Part shown: in pieces, positions 15,454 through 22,803 of the stretch | Layout of the letters: each line of letters opens with the position of its first letter | Position numbering within the stretch: position 1 is the stretch's first letter | Origin: Streptomyces filipinensis | GTDB lineage: Bacteria; Actinomycetota; Actinomycetes; Streptomycetales; Streptomycetaceae | Direction: 5' to 3' | Length of the DNA: 39,335 bases | Assembly: GCF_014649495.1 (NCBI RefSeq) | Contig: NZ_BMTD01000034.1 | Location: 21,719-61,053 of the forward strand | Translations under genes and position numbers: made by a program | Notes under the pieces: generated by a model | What the model was told of the DNA's origin: nothing | Database searches by the model: none | What the model saw: only the letters and a program-made list of their open reading frames with translations

Positions 15454-16389
15454 TCACGAAGGCAACCCTCGGGTGCCCTTGAGGACCGCACCGTCGAACC
15501 CCGCGGTCGACAAGTTCTTAGCGCCTGTAAAATCGGCACCGCTCAGGTCCGCTCCGGTGAAGTCCGCGTCGCGGAGATCGGCCTGCCTCAAGTCCGCTCC
15601 GCGCAGAACGGCGCCGGGCAGGCTGGCACCGACGAGACTGGCCCGCTGCAGATGGGCATCCTCCAATGCCGCCCTTGTCAGGTACGTATCGTCGAAGTGC
15701 GCCCCCGCCGCCTGGATGCGCCTCAGGTCCGCGCGCACGAGGTGCGACCGAGCCAGATCGGCATCAGTCAGGACGGCGTCCGCCAACTCAGCCCCGTTCA
15801 GAGCCGCTTCCCGCAGAGATGTGCCCGCCATGACCGCCCCGGCCAGCTGGGCATGCTCCAAGTCCGCGCTGCTCAGGTCTGCGGCGCTGAAGTCGGCCTC
15901 CGGAAAGTTGATACCGATCACGCGTTGGAGCGCCCGGTCCCACATCCCCATGTAGCCCAGGTTGCGCAGACGGACGTTGCGCAGGTCGAAGTCGCCGCTG
16001 CCGTCACGCGCGGGATCCCGGTTGGCCAGTACCGTCATGGCCGCCTGGACGTCCGTGGCCGGGCGGGCATCGGCTGAGCTGTCCACCTGCCCGTGAGTGT
16101 GCTCACGGACGTATGCCGTCAGCAGAGTGACGATGGTGGGCTGGTCGTGCGGCGAATCCCGCATGAGGCGCTCCAGGCCGTAGATGCCGCCGAGGCGGAC
16201 GTCCACGGCCGACGAGGAGAGGTTGCCGATTGCTGCATTGAACCGGCCGGTGACCTGCCCACGCTCGGCGATCCGCAACTGATCGCCGGACTGCTCGACC
16301 GAAACCCAGGTGAACAGCAAGGCGGCAAGAGCCGCGATCCCCGGTAGCGACGACGCCGCCAGCGCCGCCCACTGCAGGCGGTTTCCCAT
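15454..16389 (-). CDS. Membrane-anchored pentapeptide-repeat protein
   Basis: About 311 aa from ATG 16389 (MGNRLQW). The frame is open further upstream to 16503, and no strong ribosome site decides. One transmembrane helix (LAASSLPGIAALAALLFTWV) sits at the start. It is followed by a helical domain with RFNAAIGNLSSSAVDVRLGG and IYGLERLMRDSPHDQPTIV, typical of streptomycete members. About 20 tandem A(D/N)LxX pentapeptides follow (FSAADLSSADLEHAQLAGAV and so on). The repeats build a right-handed quadrilateral beta-helix. Some relatives mimic DNA and block gyrase, but with a membrane anchor a scaffold role is as likely. Confidence 0.88.
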   Translation of the reverse strand: MGNRLQWAALAASSLPGIAALAALLFTWVSVEQSGDQLRIAERGQVTGRFNAAIGNLSSSAVDVRLGGIYGLERLMRDSPHDQPTIVTLLTAYVREHTHGQVDSSADARPATDVQAAMTVLANRDPARDGSGDFDLRNVRLRNLGYMGMWDRALQRVIGINFPEADFSAADLSSADLEHAQLAGAVMAGTSLREAALNGAELADAVLTDADLARSHLVRADLRRIQAAGAHFDDTYLTRAALEDAHLQRASLVGASLPGAVLRGADLRQADLRDADFTGADLSGADFTGAKNLSTAGFDGAVLKGTRGLPS

Positions 16390-16587
16390 CGTATGGTCGC
16401 CCGTGCGAGGACGTCTTGCCTGCCTTTGGCTTCCCCGACGTGTGCCTCGGTGAGAGATTCGGCGCAGCTGCGCCAAGGTGCTCAGCCTGGTCATGCTGGC
16501 CATGGAACCCCGGAACCAGGGATGGGCCGGCGTTCTGGCAGCGCGGCGGACGACAGCTTCGGGCGAACGGCCGAATCCTCACCCAGA

Positions 16588-16608
16588 TCCGCTCACACAG
16601 TGAGCGGA
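16588..16608. terminator. 9-bp hairpin at the edge of an IS5 remnant
   Basis: The arms TCCGCTCAC and GTGAGCGGA have a three-base loop. The position, just at the last recognisable residues of the IS5 transposase on the minus strand, suggests a transcription end or insertion-sequence end. Confidence 0.4.
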
Positions 16609-17007
16609 CCTGGCGCAGGGTGATCAGGCTGCAGGCGAGTTCGGGGAAGGCTATGGGGATGTCAGCCCTCCGTTCCCAGCCCACACGCACCTGCGGGCGC
16701 GGATCTGCTCGCGGTAGCTGTCGTGGTCGTAGCCGCGGTCGGCGAACAGCGCGTCCGGCTTGCGGCGGGGCCGGCCGCGTCGGCCCCGGACGGGTGGGAT
16801 GGCATCGAGCGGGGGCATGAGCTGGGTGACGTCATTGCGGTTGCCGCCGGTGAGGATGACCGCGAGCGGGGAGTCGTGCCCGTCGGTGATCAGGTGGTGC
16901 TTGGAGCCGGCCCGGCCCCGGTCGACCGGCGACGGGCCCGTCTGGCCCCCCCCTTTAAGCGCCCTGGCGACCCGCACCTGGCTGGACCCGGCGTGGGGAG
17001 CGGCGGG
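16594..17007 (-). pseudogene. IS5-family transposase C-terminal remnant
   Basis: It begins in mid-protein (SSQVRVARALKGGG, then TGPSPVDRGRAGSKHHLITD). The second catalytic region (VILTGGNRNDVTQLMPPLDA, ADRGYDHDSYREQIRAR) is clear. It then jumps, by frameshift and deletion of the WVVERT segment, to RVGWERRADIPIAFPELACS. The N-terminus and the last catalytic Glu are missing. The frame runs through the usual end without a stop. Confidence 0.8.
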
Positions 17008-17008
17008 C

Positions 17009-17083
17009 ATCGAGGGCGACATGATCAAGGATTCCCAGTCCCGGTACCGGCCCGGAGAGCGCGGGTGGCTGAAGCTGAGAAAC
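17009..17083 (+). pseudogene. Scrap resembling an ATP-dependent DNA ligase
   Basis: The plus strand reads IEGDMIKDSQSRYRPGERGW followed by LKLRN. It fits motifs IV-V of ATP-dependent ligases (EGxxxKxxxSxYxPGxRxxxWxK), including the Glu of motif IV and the Lys of motif V. Nothing ligase-like lies before or after it. It abuts the IS5 remnant and the LysR gene's 3' end. The match is short but specific. Confidence 0.4.
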
Positions 17084-17105
17084 CAAGCGGGCCGGCTGGT
17101 CCCGG

Positions 17106-17981
17106 TCAGGCTGCCGGGGAGGTCAGGACGGCCTTGGCCGCCAGCCGGAGATTCCTGATCATCGGATTCGGGTCGCCCTTGCGGCTGACCAGGACGACCT
17201 GGCTGGGCGGAGCGCCCTCGACCGGGACGGTGACGAGGTTGGGACGCAGTGAGCTACGCCGGTCGCCAACCGGTAGCACGGCGATCGCCCTGCCACTCGC
17301 GACGAGTTCGAGCTTGTCCTCGTAGCTCTCGATCGGCGGCACGCCAGCCCCGAGGATCCGGTAGGAAGCCCAGTCTGCGGTCTCGAACGCGCACGGCGCC
17401 ACCTCCTCGCCGGCCAGTACTTCCGCGGTCACCGACGCGCGGTCGGCCAAGGGATGGCCGAGCGGGACCACGAGCATCCGGGGCTCCTCGTACAGCGGGG
17501 TGGTGAACACGTCGTCGGCGGCGAGCGGCAGCGGGGCCCGCGCGATCAGGGCGTCGACGCGTTTGTCGGGCAGCGCCCCGACGTCGCGGCAGTTCAGATG
17601 CCGGGTGGCGATCTCGGCGTTGGGGTGACGGCGGCGCAGTTCCCGCACGGCGGCAGTGATCACCAGATCTTCGACGTAGCCGATGGCGATTCGTTCGGCC
17701 TGGGCTTGTTCACGCACGGCCAGCTCGGCCTGGCGGGCGGCCTGCAGCAGGCCTTGGGCTCGGGGGAGGAACGTCTGGCCGGCCGGAGTGAGCCGGGTGC
17801 CCTGGGGGGTGCGGTCCAGCAGTCGTGCGCCGAGATACTTCTCGAGCCGTTGGATCTGACGGCTCAGCGCCGGCTGGGCTACGTGCAGGTCGGCGGCGGC
17901 CCGGCCGAAGTGCTGGTGCGCCGCCACCACGGTGAAGTAGCGCACCAGCCGCAGTTCCAGGTCCTGTCCGAGATCGTTCAC
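17106..17981 (-). CDS. LysR-family transcriptional regulator
   Basis: 291 aa from GTG 17981. Residues 5-65 are the winged helix-turn-helix (LELRLVRYFTVVAAHQHFGR, AQPALSRQIQRLEKYLGARL, LDRTPQGTRLTPAGQTFL). The rest is the two-lobed periplasmic-binding-type effector domain. The frame extends to an ATG at 18047, but that extension would cover the inverted repeat at 18007-18029 in the intergenic region and is unlike the family, so GTG 17981 is preferred although its ribosome site is weak. It is divergent from the oxidoreductase gene at 18104, the usual arrangement in which a LysR protein controls its neighbour. Confidence 0.9.
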   Translation of the reverse strand: MNDLGQDLELRLVRYFTVVAAHQHFGRAAADLHVAQPALSRQIQRLEKYLGARLLDRTPQGTRLTPAGQTFLPRAQGLLQAARQAELAVREQAQAERIAIGYVEDLVITAAVRELRRRHPNAEIATRHLNCRDVGALPDKRVDALIARAPLPLAADDVFTTPLYEEPRMLVVPLGHPLADRASVTAEVLAGEEVAPCAFETADWASYRILGAGVPPIESYEDKLELVASGRAIAVLPVGDRRSSLRPNLVTVPVEGAPPSQVVLVSRKGDPNPMIRNLRLAAKAVLTSPAA

Positions 17982-18006
17982 CCTTGCAGGGTACGCGTCA
18001 TGCCGT

Positions 18007-18029
18007 TTCGGAATGATCAGGTTTCCGAA
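18007..18029. promoter_or_regulatory. Inverted-repeat operator candidate in the LysR/oxidoreductase interval
   Basis: The 7-bp arms TTCGGAA and TTCCGAA are separated by 9 bases. It sits 26 bp upstream of the regulator's GTG and 75 bp upstream of the oxidoreductase ATG. The size and place fit a LysR recognition site acting on both divergent promoters. Confidence 0.55.
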
Positions 18030-18103
18030 CCGGTCTTGGACGGCCATGCCGTGCCGGGCTTTGACTGAAGAAGCAACGTTTCCCGGAGAAGGCGACAGGC
18101 GCG

Positions 18104-19102
18104 ATGAAGGCGATCCAGTTCCACAAAGCGGGCGGGCCGGAAGTTCTGCAGTACGACGAGGTGCCCGTTCCCGAGATCGGCCCGGGCGAGGTACTCGTCC
18201 GGGTGCACGCGGCGGGCATCAACCCGCCGGACTGGTACCTGCGTGAGGGGATGAAGGTCATGCCGGCCGAGATGAGGCCGACGCTGGAGTTCCCCCTGAT
18301 CCCTGGAACGGACATGTCGGGCGTGGTTCAGGAGGTCGCTCCGGACGCGCTGGGGTTCGCCGTCGGTGACGAGGTCTTCGGCATGCTGCGGTTCCCCGGA
18401 TTCGACGGCCGGACGTACGCCCAGTACGTGGCCGCGCCGGCTTCTGACCTGGCTCACAAGCCGGCCGGTATCGACCACGTGCAGGCGGCTGGGGCGCCGA
18501 TGGCCGTGCTCACGGCCTGGCAGTACCTGGTTGATCTCGGCCACGACGTGCCGTCTCCTTTCACCGGCCAGGTGCACCAGCCGGTGCCGATCACGCCAGG
18601 GATGACCGTGCTGGTCAACGGGGCCGCCGGTGGAGTGGGCCACTTCGCGGTGCAATTGGCGAAATGGAAGGGGGCACACGTCATCGCGGTGGCCTCAAGC
18701 CGGCACGAGCAGTTCCTGCTCAAGCTCGGCGCCGATGAGTTCATCGACTACACCACGACGCAAACCGCGGACGTGGTCAGCGGCGTCGACCTGGTGATCG
18801 ACGCCGTCGGCGGCCCGGACAGCTCACGCTTGCTGACCGTGCTCAAGCGCGGAGGCACCATGCTTCCGGTGTTCTTCGCCCAGTACGACCCGGAAGAGAC
18901 GGCGCGTCTGGACATCACCGTCTCGAACATTCAGGTTCGTTCCAACGGCCCCCAGCTCGCCGAGATCGGGCGCCTGTTCGACGAGGGCAGACTCAAGGTC
19001 GGGGTGGACAGCACCTACCCGCTGTCCGAAGCGGTCAGCGCGCACACACGAGCCGCGCAGGGCCACATCCAAGGCAAGATCGTGCTGACGGTGGCCTCGT
19101 GA
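18104..19102 (+). CDS. NADP-dependent quinone-oxidoreductase-like MDR protein
   Basis: 332 aa of the zinc-free medium-chain dehydrogenase/reductase type. The GroES-like N-terminal domain includes PGEVLVRVHAAGINPPDWY and FPLIPGTDMSGVV. The Rossmann domain has GAAGGVG at 173-179, followed by HFAVQLAKWKGAHVIAVAS. There is no structural zinc loop. Relatives reduce quinones or alpha,beta-unsaturated carbonyls with NADPH. The start is ATG with GGAGAAGG upstream. Its stop overlaps the next start by 4 bp (GTGA), so both are probably one transcript under the divergent LysR regulator. Confidence 0.92.
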   Translation: MKAIQFHKAGGPEVLQYDEVPVPEIGPGEVLVRVHAAGINPPDWYLREGMKVMPAEMRPTLEFPLIPGTDMSGVVQEVAPDALGFAVGDEVFGMLRFPGFDGRTYAQYVAAPASDLAHKPAGIDHVQAAGAPMAVLTAWQYLVDLGHDVPSPFTGQVHQPVPITPGMTVLVNGAAGGVGHFAVQLAKWKGAHVIAVASSRHEQFLLKLGADEFIDYTTTQTADVVSGVDLVIDAVGGPDSSRLLTVLKRGGTMLPVFFAQYDPEETARLDITVSNIQVRSNGPQLAEIGRLFDEGRLKVGVDSTYPLSEAVSAHTRAAQGHIQGKIVLTVAS

Positions 19103-19388
19103 TCGCCGAACTCCAGCAGGCGGTGGCGAACTACGCCCACGCCCTGGACGAGCTGGATGTGCTGGAGCTGGAAACGGTCCTGACCGAAGACACCACCTGG
19201 ACCTTCACGATGCCCGGACAGGGGATGCTCGGCCCGGTCGCCGGACGCGCGGCGGTGCTCGACTTCATCCGTGACGGGCACACCGCCCAGACCGGAAGGG
19301 TGCGGCACCACCTGGGCAACGTCGTGGTCACGACGACGGACGCCGCCACCGCCGAGGTGCGCGCCTATCTGCTGCAGACGAGGAACAC
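19099..19388 (+). pseudogene. NTF2/SnoaL-like protein, truncated
   Basis: It starts with GTG inside the oxidoreductase stop. The first ~96 residues are a clear nuclear-transport-factor-2-like cone (ANYAHALDELDVLELETVLT, DTTWTFTMPG, AAVLDFIRDGH, VRHHLGNVVVTT, AEVRAYLLQTRN). The expected final beta strands (about 30 residues) are missing. At ~19385 the frame runs into proline/glycine-rich nonsense, while the neighbouring frame continues with an unrelated protein-like piece. It is probably a broken gene whose end was replaced. Confidence 0.7.
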
Positions 19389-19675
19389 CCCACTGGCTCC
19401 ACGACCACAACCCGGAGGTGGAGGCCCTGCCGGTCATGCTGCATCCCAGCGGGGTCAGCGACGCCGAGGCCACCGCGGTGCCTGGCATGCGCATTGTCAC
19501 ACCGGCCCTGTTCGACAAGCTGAAGGGGGCCGTAACGCGTTACGTGGCCGCGCTCGCCAGCGCTCCGGACCGCTGGACGGACGAACAGGTGGTGCGGGAG
19601 CAGTTTGCCCGCCACAAGCTGACCGGCGAGCGGTTCTTCACCACCTACACCAAAGCCGTACGCGCCTCCTCCTGA
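19389..19675 (+). pseudogene. Unrecognised C-terminal coding fragment
   Basis: The plus frame beginning near the NTF2 break reads HDHNPEVEALPVMLHPSGVS, VPGMRIVTPALFDKLK, ALASAPDRWTDEQVVREQFA and RFFTTYTKAVRASS before a stop. It is well formed, but I cannot name the family. It has no start of its own. It may be the end of another gene brought next to the NTF2 gene by deletion. Confidence 0.35.
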
Positions 19676-19862
19676 GCGTTGCCGGCGCCGCGATCCGGTG
19701 AGGCGTGCCGCTCCTGCCGCACCCGCCGCCGGGCCTGCACAAGCGCGGGTCCGACGGCGGGTGCGGCATCTCGAATCGCGGCCCGGGGGCTACAGGCACG
19801 GCCGGGGTGATGGGAGGGCTGGTATCCGTGTCCTACCGGCCTCTCCCGCCTCCTCATGCGCG
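19676..19862. other. Short spacer without supported gene
   Basis: It is the convergent interval between the broken NTF2 region (plus) and the DUF4235 gene (minus). No strong hairpin was found by eye. Confidence 0.4.
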
Positions 19863-20129
19863 TCAGCCGGGCCAGGTTCCGGTCAGGCGGCGGACGACGG
19901 TGGCGCCGGCGCGGTCGACGGCCGCTTTGACTCCGGCGAAGATCGCACCTTGCAGCGTGGCGGCTAGCAGCACCTCGTGCCAGGAGCGCTCTTGGTCGGT
20001 GGCGTCCGGGGCGTCCTCGTCGTGGCCGAGCGTCTTCCACGTCTGCTTGAACAGCGCTCCCGCGGCCATGCCGCTGACGGCGCCGAGCGCCAGACCGACC
20101 GGCTTGTAGGCGATCTTCGACGCCTTCAC
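19863..20129 (-). CDS. DUF4235 membrane protein
   Basis: 88 aa from GTG 20129, which follows the previous gene's stop by 4 bp and has AAGGGGTGA before it. The frame is open further upstream, but that part overlaps the DUF3618 gene. It begins ASKIAYKPVGLALGAVSGMA and has a Gly/Ala-rich transmembrane segment. It continues FKQTWKTLGHDEDAPDATDQ, SWHEVLLAATLQGAIFAGVK, the standard pattern of this actinobacterial family. Function unknown; it is usually found with the two upstream partners and thought to act at the envelope. Confidence 0.88.
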   Translation of the reverse strand: MKASKIAYKPVGLALGAVSGMAAGALFKQTWKTLGHDEDAPDATDQERSWHEVLLAATLQGAIFAGVKAAVDRAGATVVRRLTGTWPG

Positions 20130-20133
20130 CGGT

Positions 20134-20577
20134 TCACCCCTTCCGGCGGCAGGCCAGCCACACCACAAGCGCACCCGCTGCCGCCAGCAGCACCTTGCGG
20201 TTGTCACGCGCCAGCTGCGCTCCCCGGGCGGTCTTCTGGCGCACCGGCTCGGGCGCCTTCTCGTGCCATAGCTGACCGGCCTGGGCCGCCTTCGCCCGGG
20301 CCTGCTCGGCCGCCTTCGCGGCTTTGTCCTTGACCGGATCGGGCAGCTGGTCCTGCGCCTGGTGGGCCAGGTCGGCGGCCTTCGCCTTCAGTTCCCCGGC
20401 CTTCAGGGCGGCTTGTTCCTTCAGCTCGCCAGCCTTCTCCTGGGCGCGCGCTTTGACGTCGGTCTTCGCGGCGAGCGCCTCGACCGTCTGCCCGAGCTCG
20501 GTGCGGGTCTGTTCGACCTGTTCGCGCAGTTCCTCGGGGCTGGCGGCGGTGGGTTCGTCGTGGGGCGGCTGGGTCAT
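20134..20577 (-). CDS. DUF3618 protein with Ala/Lys-rich coiled coil
   Basis: 147 aa from ATG 20577, which overlaps the preceding stop by 4 bp. The DUF3618 core is PEELREQVEQTRTELGQTVE followed by ALAAKTDVKARA. Then comes a long amphipathic Ala/Lys/Glu helix resembling LEA-type stress proteins (AGELKEQAALKAGELKAKAA). A single C-terminal transmembrane helix (VLLAAAGALVVWLAC) ends in RRKG. It is probably tethered to the membrane with its helix in the cytoplasm. It is the middle gene of a three-gene operon. Confidence 0.88.
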   Translation of the reverse strand: MTQPPHDEPTAASPEELREQVEQTRTELGQTVEALAAKTDVKARAQEKAGELKEQAALKAGELKAKAADLAHQAQDQLPDPVKDKAAKAAEQARAKAAQAGQLWHEKAPEPVRQKTARGAQLARDNRKVLLAAAGALVVWLACRRKG

Positions 20578-21011
20578 CGGTGTGCGCTCTCCTTGATCTC
20601 GGCCACGTCGGCCTTCACGTTCTCGACGGTCTGCTCGGGCGTGGGCGGCGCGGCCTGGTCGACCTGCTTCTTTCCACTCATGACCATCACCGCGGCGATC
20701 ATGCCCAGCACCGCTGTGACGATCAGCCCGGCTGCCCACACCGGAAGCGCCACCGCCAGTGCGGCGATCACGGTGGCGACCAGCGCCTGCGCCATCAGGA
20801 AGCCGACCACGCCGGCGCCGCCGAACAGGCCGCCGCCCTTGCCGTATCGCTTGCCCTTCTCCTTCATCTCCGCCTGCGCCAGGCGCAGTTCGCCGCGCAC
20901 CAGCTCGGTGAGCTGCTGCGAGGCCCGCTGCACCAGCTCGCCTACCGGCTCCTGGTCCAAGCGGTCCGCGCTGGGGCCGGATCCGGCATGGTGTGGCTGC
21001 GTGCTCGACAC
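20574..21011 (-). CDS. Phage-holin-family (DUF1469-type) membrane protein
   Basis: 145 aa from GTG 21011, with GGGAGG nine bases upstream. The N-terminus holds VGELVQRASQQLTELVRGEL and LRLAQAEMKEKGKR, the characteristic amphipathic helix. Then come two hydrophobic segments (GVVGFLMAQALVATVIAALA, LIVTAVLGMIAAVMVMSG). A charged tail (VENVKADVAEIKE) follows. Despite the family name, these chromosomal actinobacterial proteins are not lysis holins. They lead conserved envelope operons with DUF3618 and DUF4235 proteins, as here. It is the first gene of the operon. Confidence 0.88.
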   Translation of the reverse strand: MSSTQPHHAGSGPSADRLDQEPVGELVQRASQQLTELVRGELRLAQAEMKEKGKRYGKGGGLFGGAGVVGFLMAQALVATVIAALAVALPVWAAGLIVTAVLGMIAAVMVMSGKKQVDQAAPPTPEQTVENVKADVAEIKESAHR

Positions 21012-21088
21012 GGCGGTCGCCTCCCGTCCCTTTTGAGTTCCTGCAGGCCGGACTGCGTCATGCGCCCGACCACCCGATGAGGGCACGA

Positions 21089-21094
21089 GTACCC
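21089..21094 (-). promoter_or_regulatory. GGGTAC hexamer upstream of the holin-like operon
   Basis: On the minus strand GGGTAC lies about 80 bp before the operon start. It equals the -10 part of stress sigma-factor (SigB/SigF-type) promoters in Streptomyces. The -35 part (GNNT at 14-16 bp) is not well matched, so this is tentative. Confidence 0.25.
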
Positions 21095-21174
21095 CGAGCA
21101 GGCGAGTTCAGGACAGGCGTATGGCAGGCGTGTCTGTCTGCTTTCGCCAGTCCGCCCGGCTCTCCCCCAACCTG

Positions 21175-21321
21175 CTAGGGCCGGTGGCGCAGGATCAAGC
21201 GCTGAGCGCGCCGGGTGAGCCGGGCGCCGGCCAGGCCGATGACGGCGCCGGTGGCCACGTCGCTGGGGTAGTGGGCGCCGCTCTGCACCCGCACGAGCGC
21301 CACCATGGCAGCCGGCACCGC
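21175..21321 (-). pseudogene. PAP2-type phosphatase C-terminal remnant
   Basis: The last 48 codons read VPAAMVALVRVQSGAHYPSD then VATGAVIGLAGARL. This is phosphatase motif 3 of the PAP2 superfamily (SGxHYPSDVxxG with its His and Asp), and it ends at a normal stop. Upstream residues are out of family in every frame, so motifs 1 and 2 are lost. Confidence 0.75.
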
Positions 21322-21800
21322 GCATAGTGCTCGTCGTGGCCATCCTGGCCGTCGTCGTGATGGGCAGCCAGCTCTCACCCGGCAGGGCACGCAGGCGCTG
21401 AGGCTGGCCCGGCTCGGCCACCAGGTGACCGGGGGTCGAACAGGACGCGACGCTGATCGCGACCACCCGCGAGGCCCTGGCCAGTGAACCGGTGGGCCTG
21501 GTCGACCAGGGCCGCCGGCGGCTCGTCCTTCAAGCCGAACTTCTCGAACAGCGAAGACCCGAACCCGATCGCCAGCATGAGTGAACACGGTGCCGATGTT
21601 CGACAGAGATCCACGGAGGCCGGATCGCTGTCTCGGCAGGGGTCGCCCCTGACTCAAGAGCCGCGCACCAGCCCCGCAGACAGGAGGAGCAGGGTTCCAC
21701 TGCTGAGTCTGCGGGGCCGGTGCAGGACTCACGTACCCTGCGGTGCGTCCGATAAGCCCGATCCCTCCCAACCGCCGCAGGCGAGAAGCCCTTTCACGCC

Positions 21801-21831
21801 AGTGGGCCCGGCCGCATCGGCCGGGCCCACT
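21801..21831 (-). terminator. 13-bp GC-rich hairpin
   Basis: Perfect arms at 21801-21813 and 21819-21831 have a 5-base loop. It lies 45 bp beyond the stop of the small hydrophobic protein gene and is the likely terminator of that gene. Confidence 0.7.
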
Positions 21832-21875
21832 CATTGCTCGCGCGTGGCGCGCTCCTCGCGCCGGGTGTCTTTGGT

Positions 21876-22046
21876 CTACCAGCGGTACCAGCGGCCCTTG
21901 CGGCCTCCGCTGTCCACGGACCGGACGACGAAGCCGAGCAGCCACACGATGAGCACGATCACTGCGATCCACCACAGCGCCTTCAGCGCGAAGCCCGCGC
22001 CGAAGAGGATCAGAGCCAGCAGAAGAACGAGAAGCAGGGGAACCAT
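21876..22046 (-). CDS. Small hydrophobic membrane protein
   Basis: 56 aa from ATG 22046, with a textbook AGGAGG nine bases upstream; the in-frame ATG further out would place the ribosome site inside the gene. Two transmembrane segments make up nearly all of it (VPLLLVLLLALILFGAGFAL and ALWWIAVIVLIVWLLGFVV). A basic tail follows, ending GRWYRW. Streptomyces genomes carry several such 'hydrophobic proteins', often stress-induced. Function unknown. Confidence 0.85.
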   Translation of the reverse strand: MVPLLLVLLLALILFGAGFALKALWWIAVIVLIVWLLGFVVRSVDSGGRKGRWYRW

Positions 22047-22070
22047 CGTTATCAACCTCCTGGCCACCGG

Positions 22071-22095
22071 ATGCCCTTACTTCAGCCCTACAAGC
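22071..22095 (-). promoter_or_regulatory. Possible stress sigma-factor promoter of the small hydrophobic protein
   Basis: GCTT and GGGCAT (minus strand) are separated by 15 bp, one mismatch from the SigB-type consensus GNNT-N14-16-GGGTAY. The start of the transcript would lie only ~20 bases before the ATG, just ahead of the ribosome site. Eye match only. Confidence 0.3.
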
Positions 22096-22279
22096 ACACA
22101 AAATATGAGTTACTTCCTAGGGATGAGGGGCATACGCGTGCCGCACGCCGTGGACGGTTCCCCCTTTTTCGCACCTCACACACCGCAGACACACAGCGCA
22201 TATCACTCAAAGCGATGCCATGACCTTGGATTTGCCGGGACCGTTGCGGGGTCACGCGTACAGCCGGCACCCGAGGCCG

Positions 22280-22760
22280 ACGACCGAGGGACCAGCCGTT
22301 GCTGAAGCCGCTGCCGACCGAGCCGTTCAAGACGGCCCGGCTGTTCGCGCTGCGGGTGGAACGCTACAGCCAGGTCAGCGTCCGCACGAACCACTACTCC
22401 GTAGCGGTGAGGCTGATCGGAAGACGGGTGTGGGTGATGCTGCACGCCTCCGTGCTGGTGGTCTACGACGAAGGAGTCGAAGTCGCCCAGCACGAACGGC
22501 TGATGACCAAGGCCGGGCCACGGCTGGTGCTGGACCACTACCTGGAGGTACTGGTCCGCGAACCGGGAGCCCTGCCCGGATCGACCGCATTGAACAGGAC
22601 CGTGTCGCAGGGAAGTTCACCCCGGTCCACGACGCCTGGTGGGCCGCTGCCTGCAAGGCCCACGGCGACCGGCACGGCACGAGAGCACTGATCGAGGTCC
22701 TGCTGCTGGGCCGGCACATGCCCTACGAACACCTGGCCGCCGGGCCGGTTCCGGCAGCCG
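22280..22760 (+). pseudogene. istA: IS21-family IstA transposase C-terminal remnant
   Basis: The first piece reads LKPLPTEPFKTARLFALRVE, YSQVSVRTNHYSVAVRLIGR, HASVLVVYDEGVEVAQHERL and LVLDHYLEVLVREPGALPGS. A frameshift near 22590 moves it to AGKFTPVHDAWWAAACKAHG, DRHGTRALIEVLLLGRHMPY. This is the C-terminal region of IstA. The helix-turn-helix and catalytic core are absent, and no istB helper gene follows. The next gene begins 44 bp later. Confidence 0.85.
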
Positions 22761-22803
22761 AAGGTCACATCGCTGCCCCCTCACGACTGAAAGGAGACCA
22801 CCG

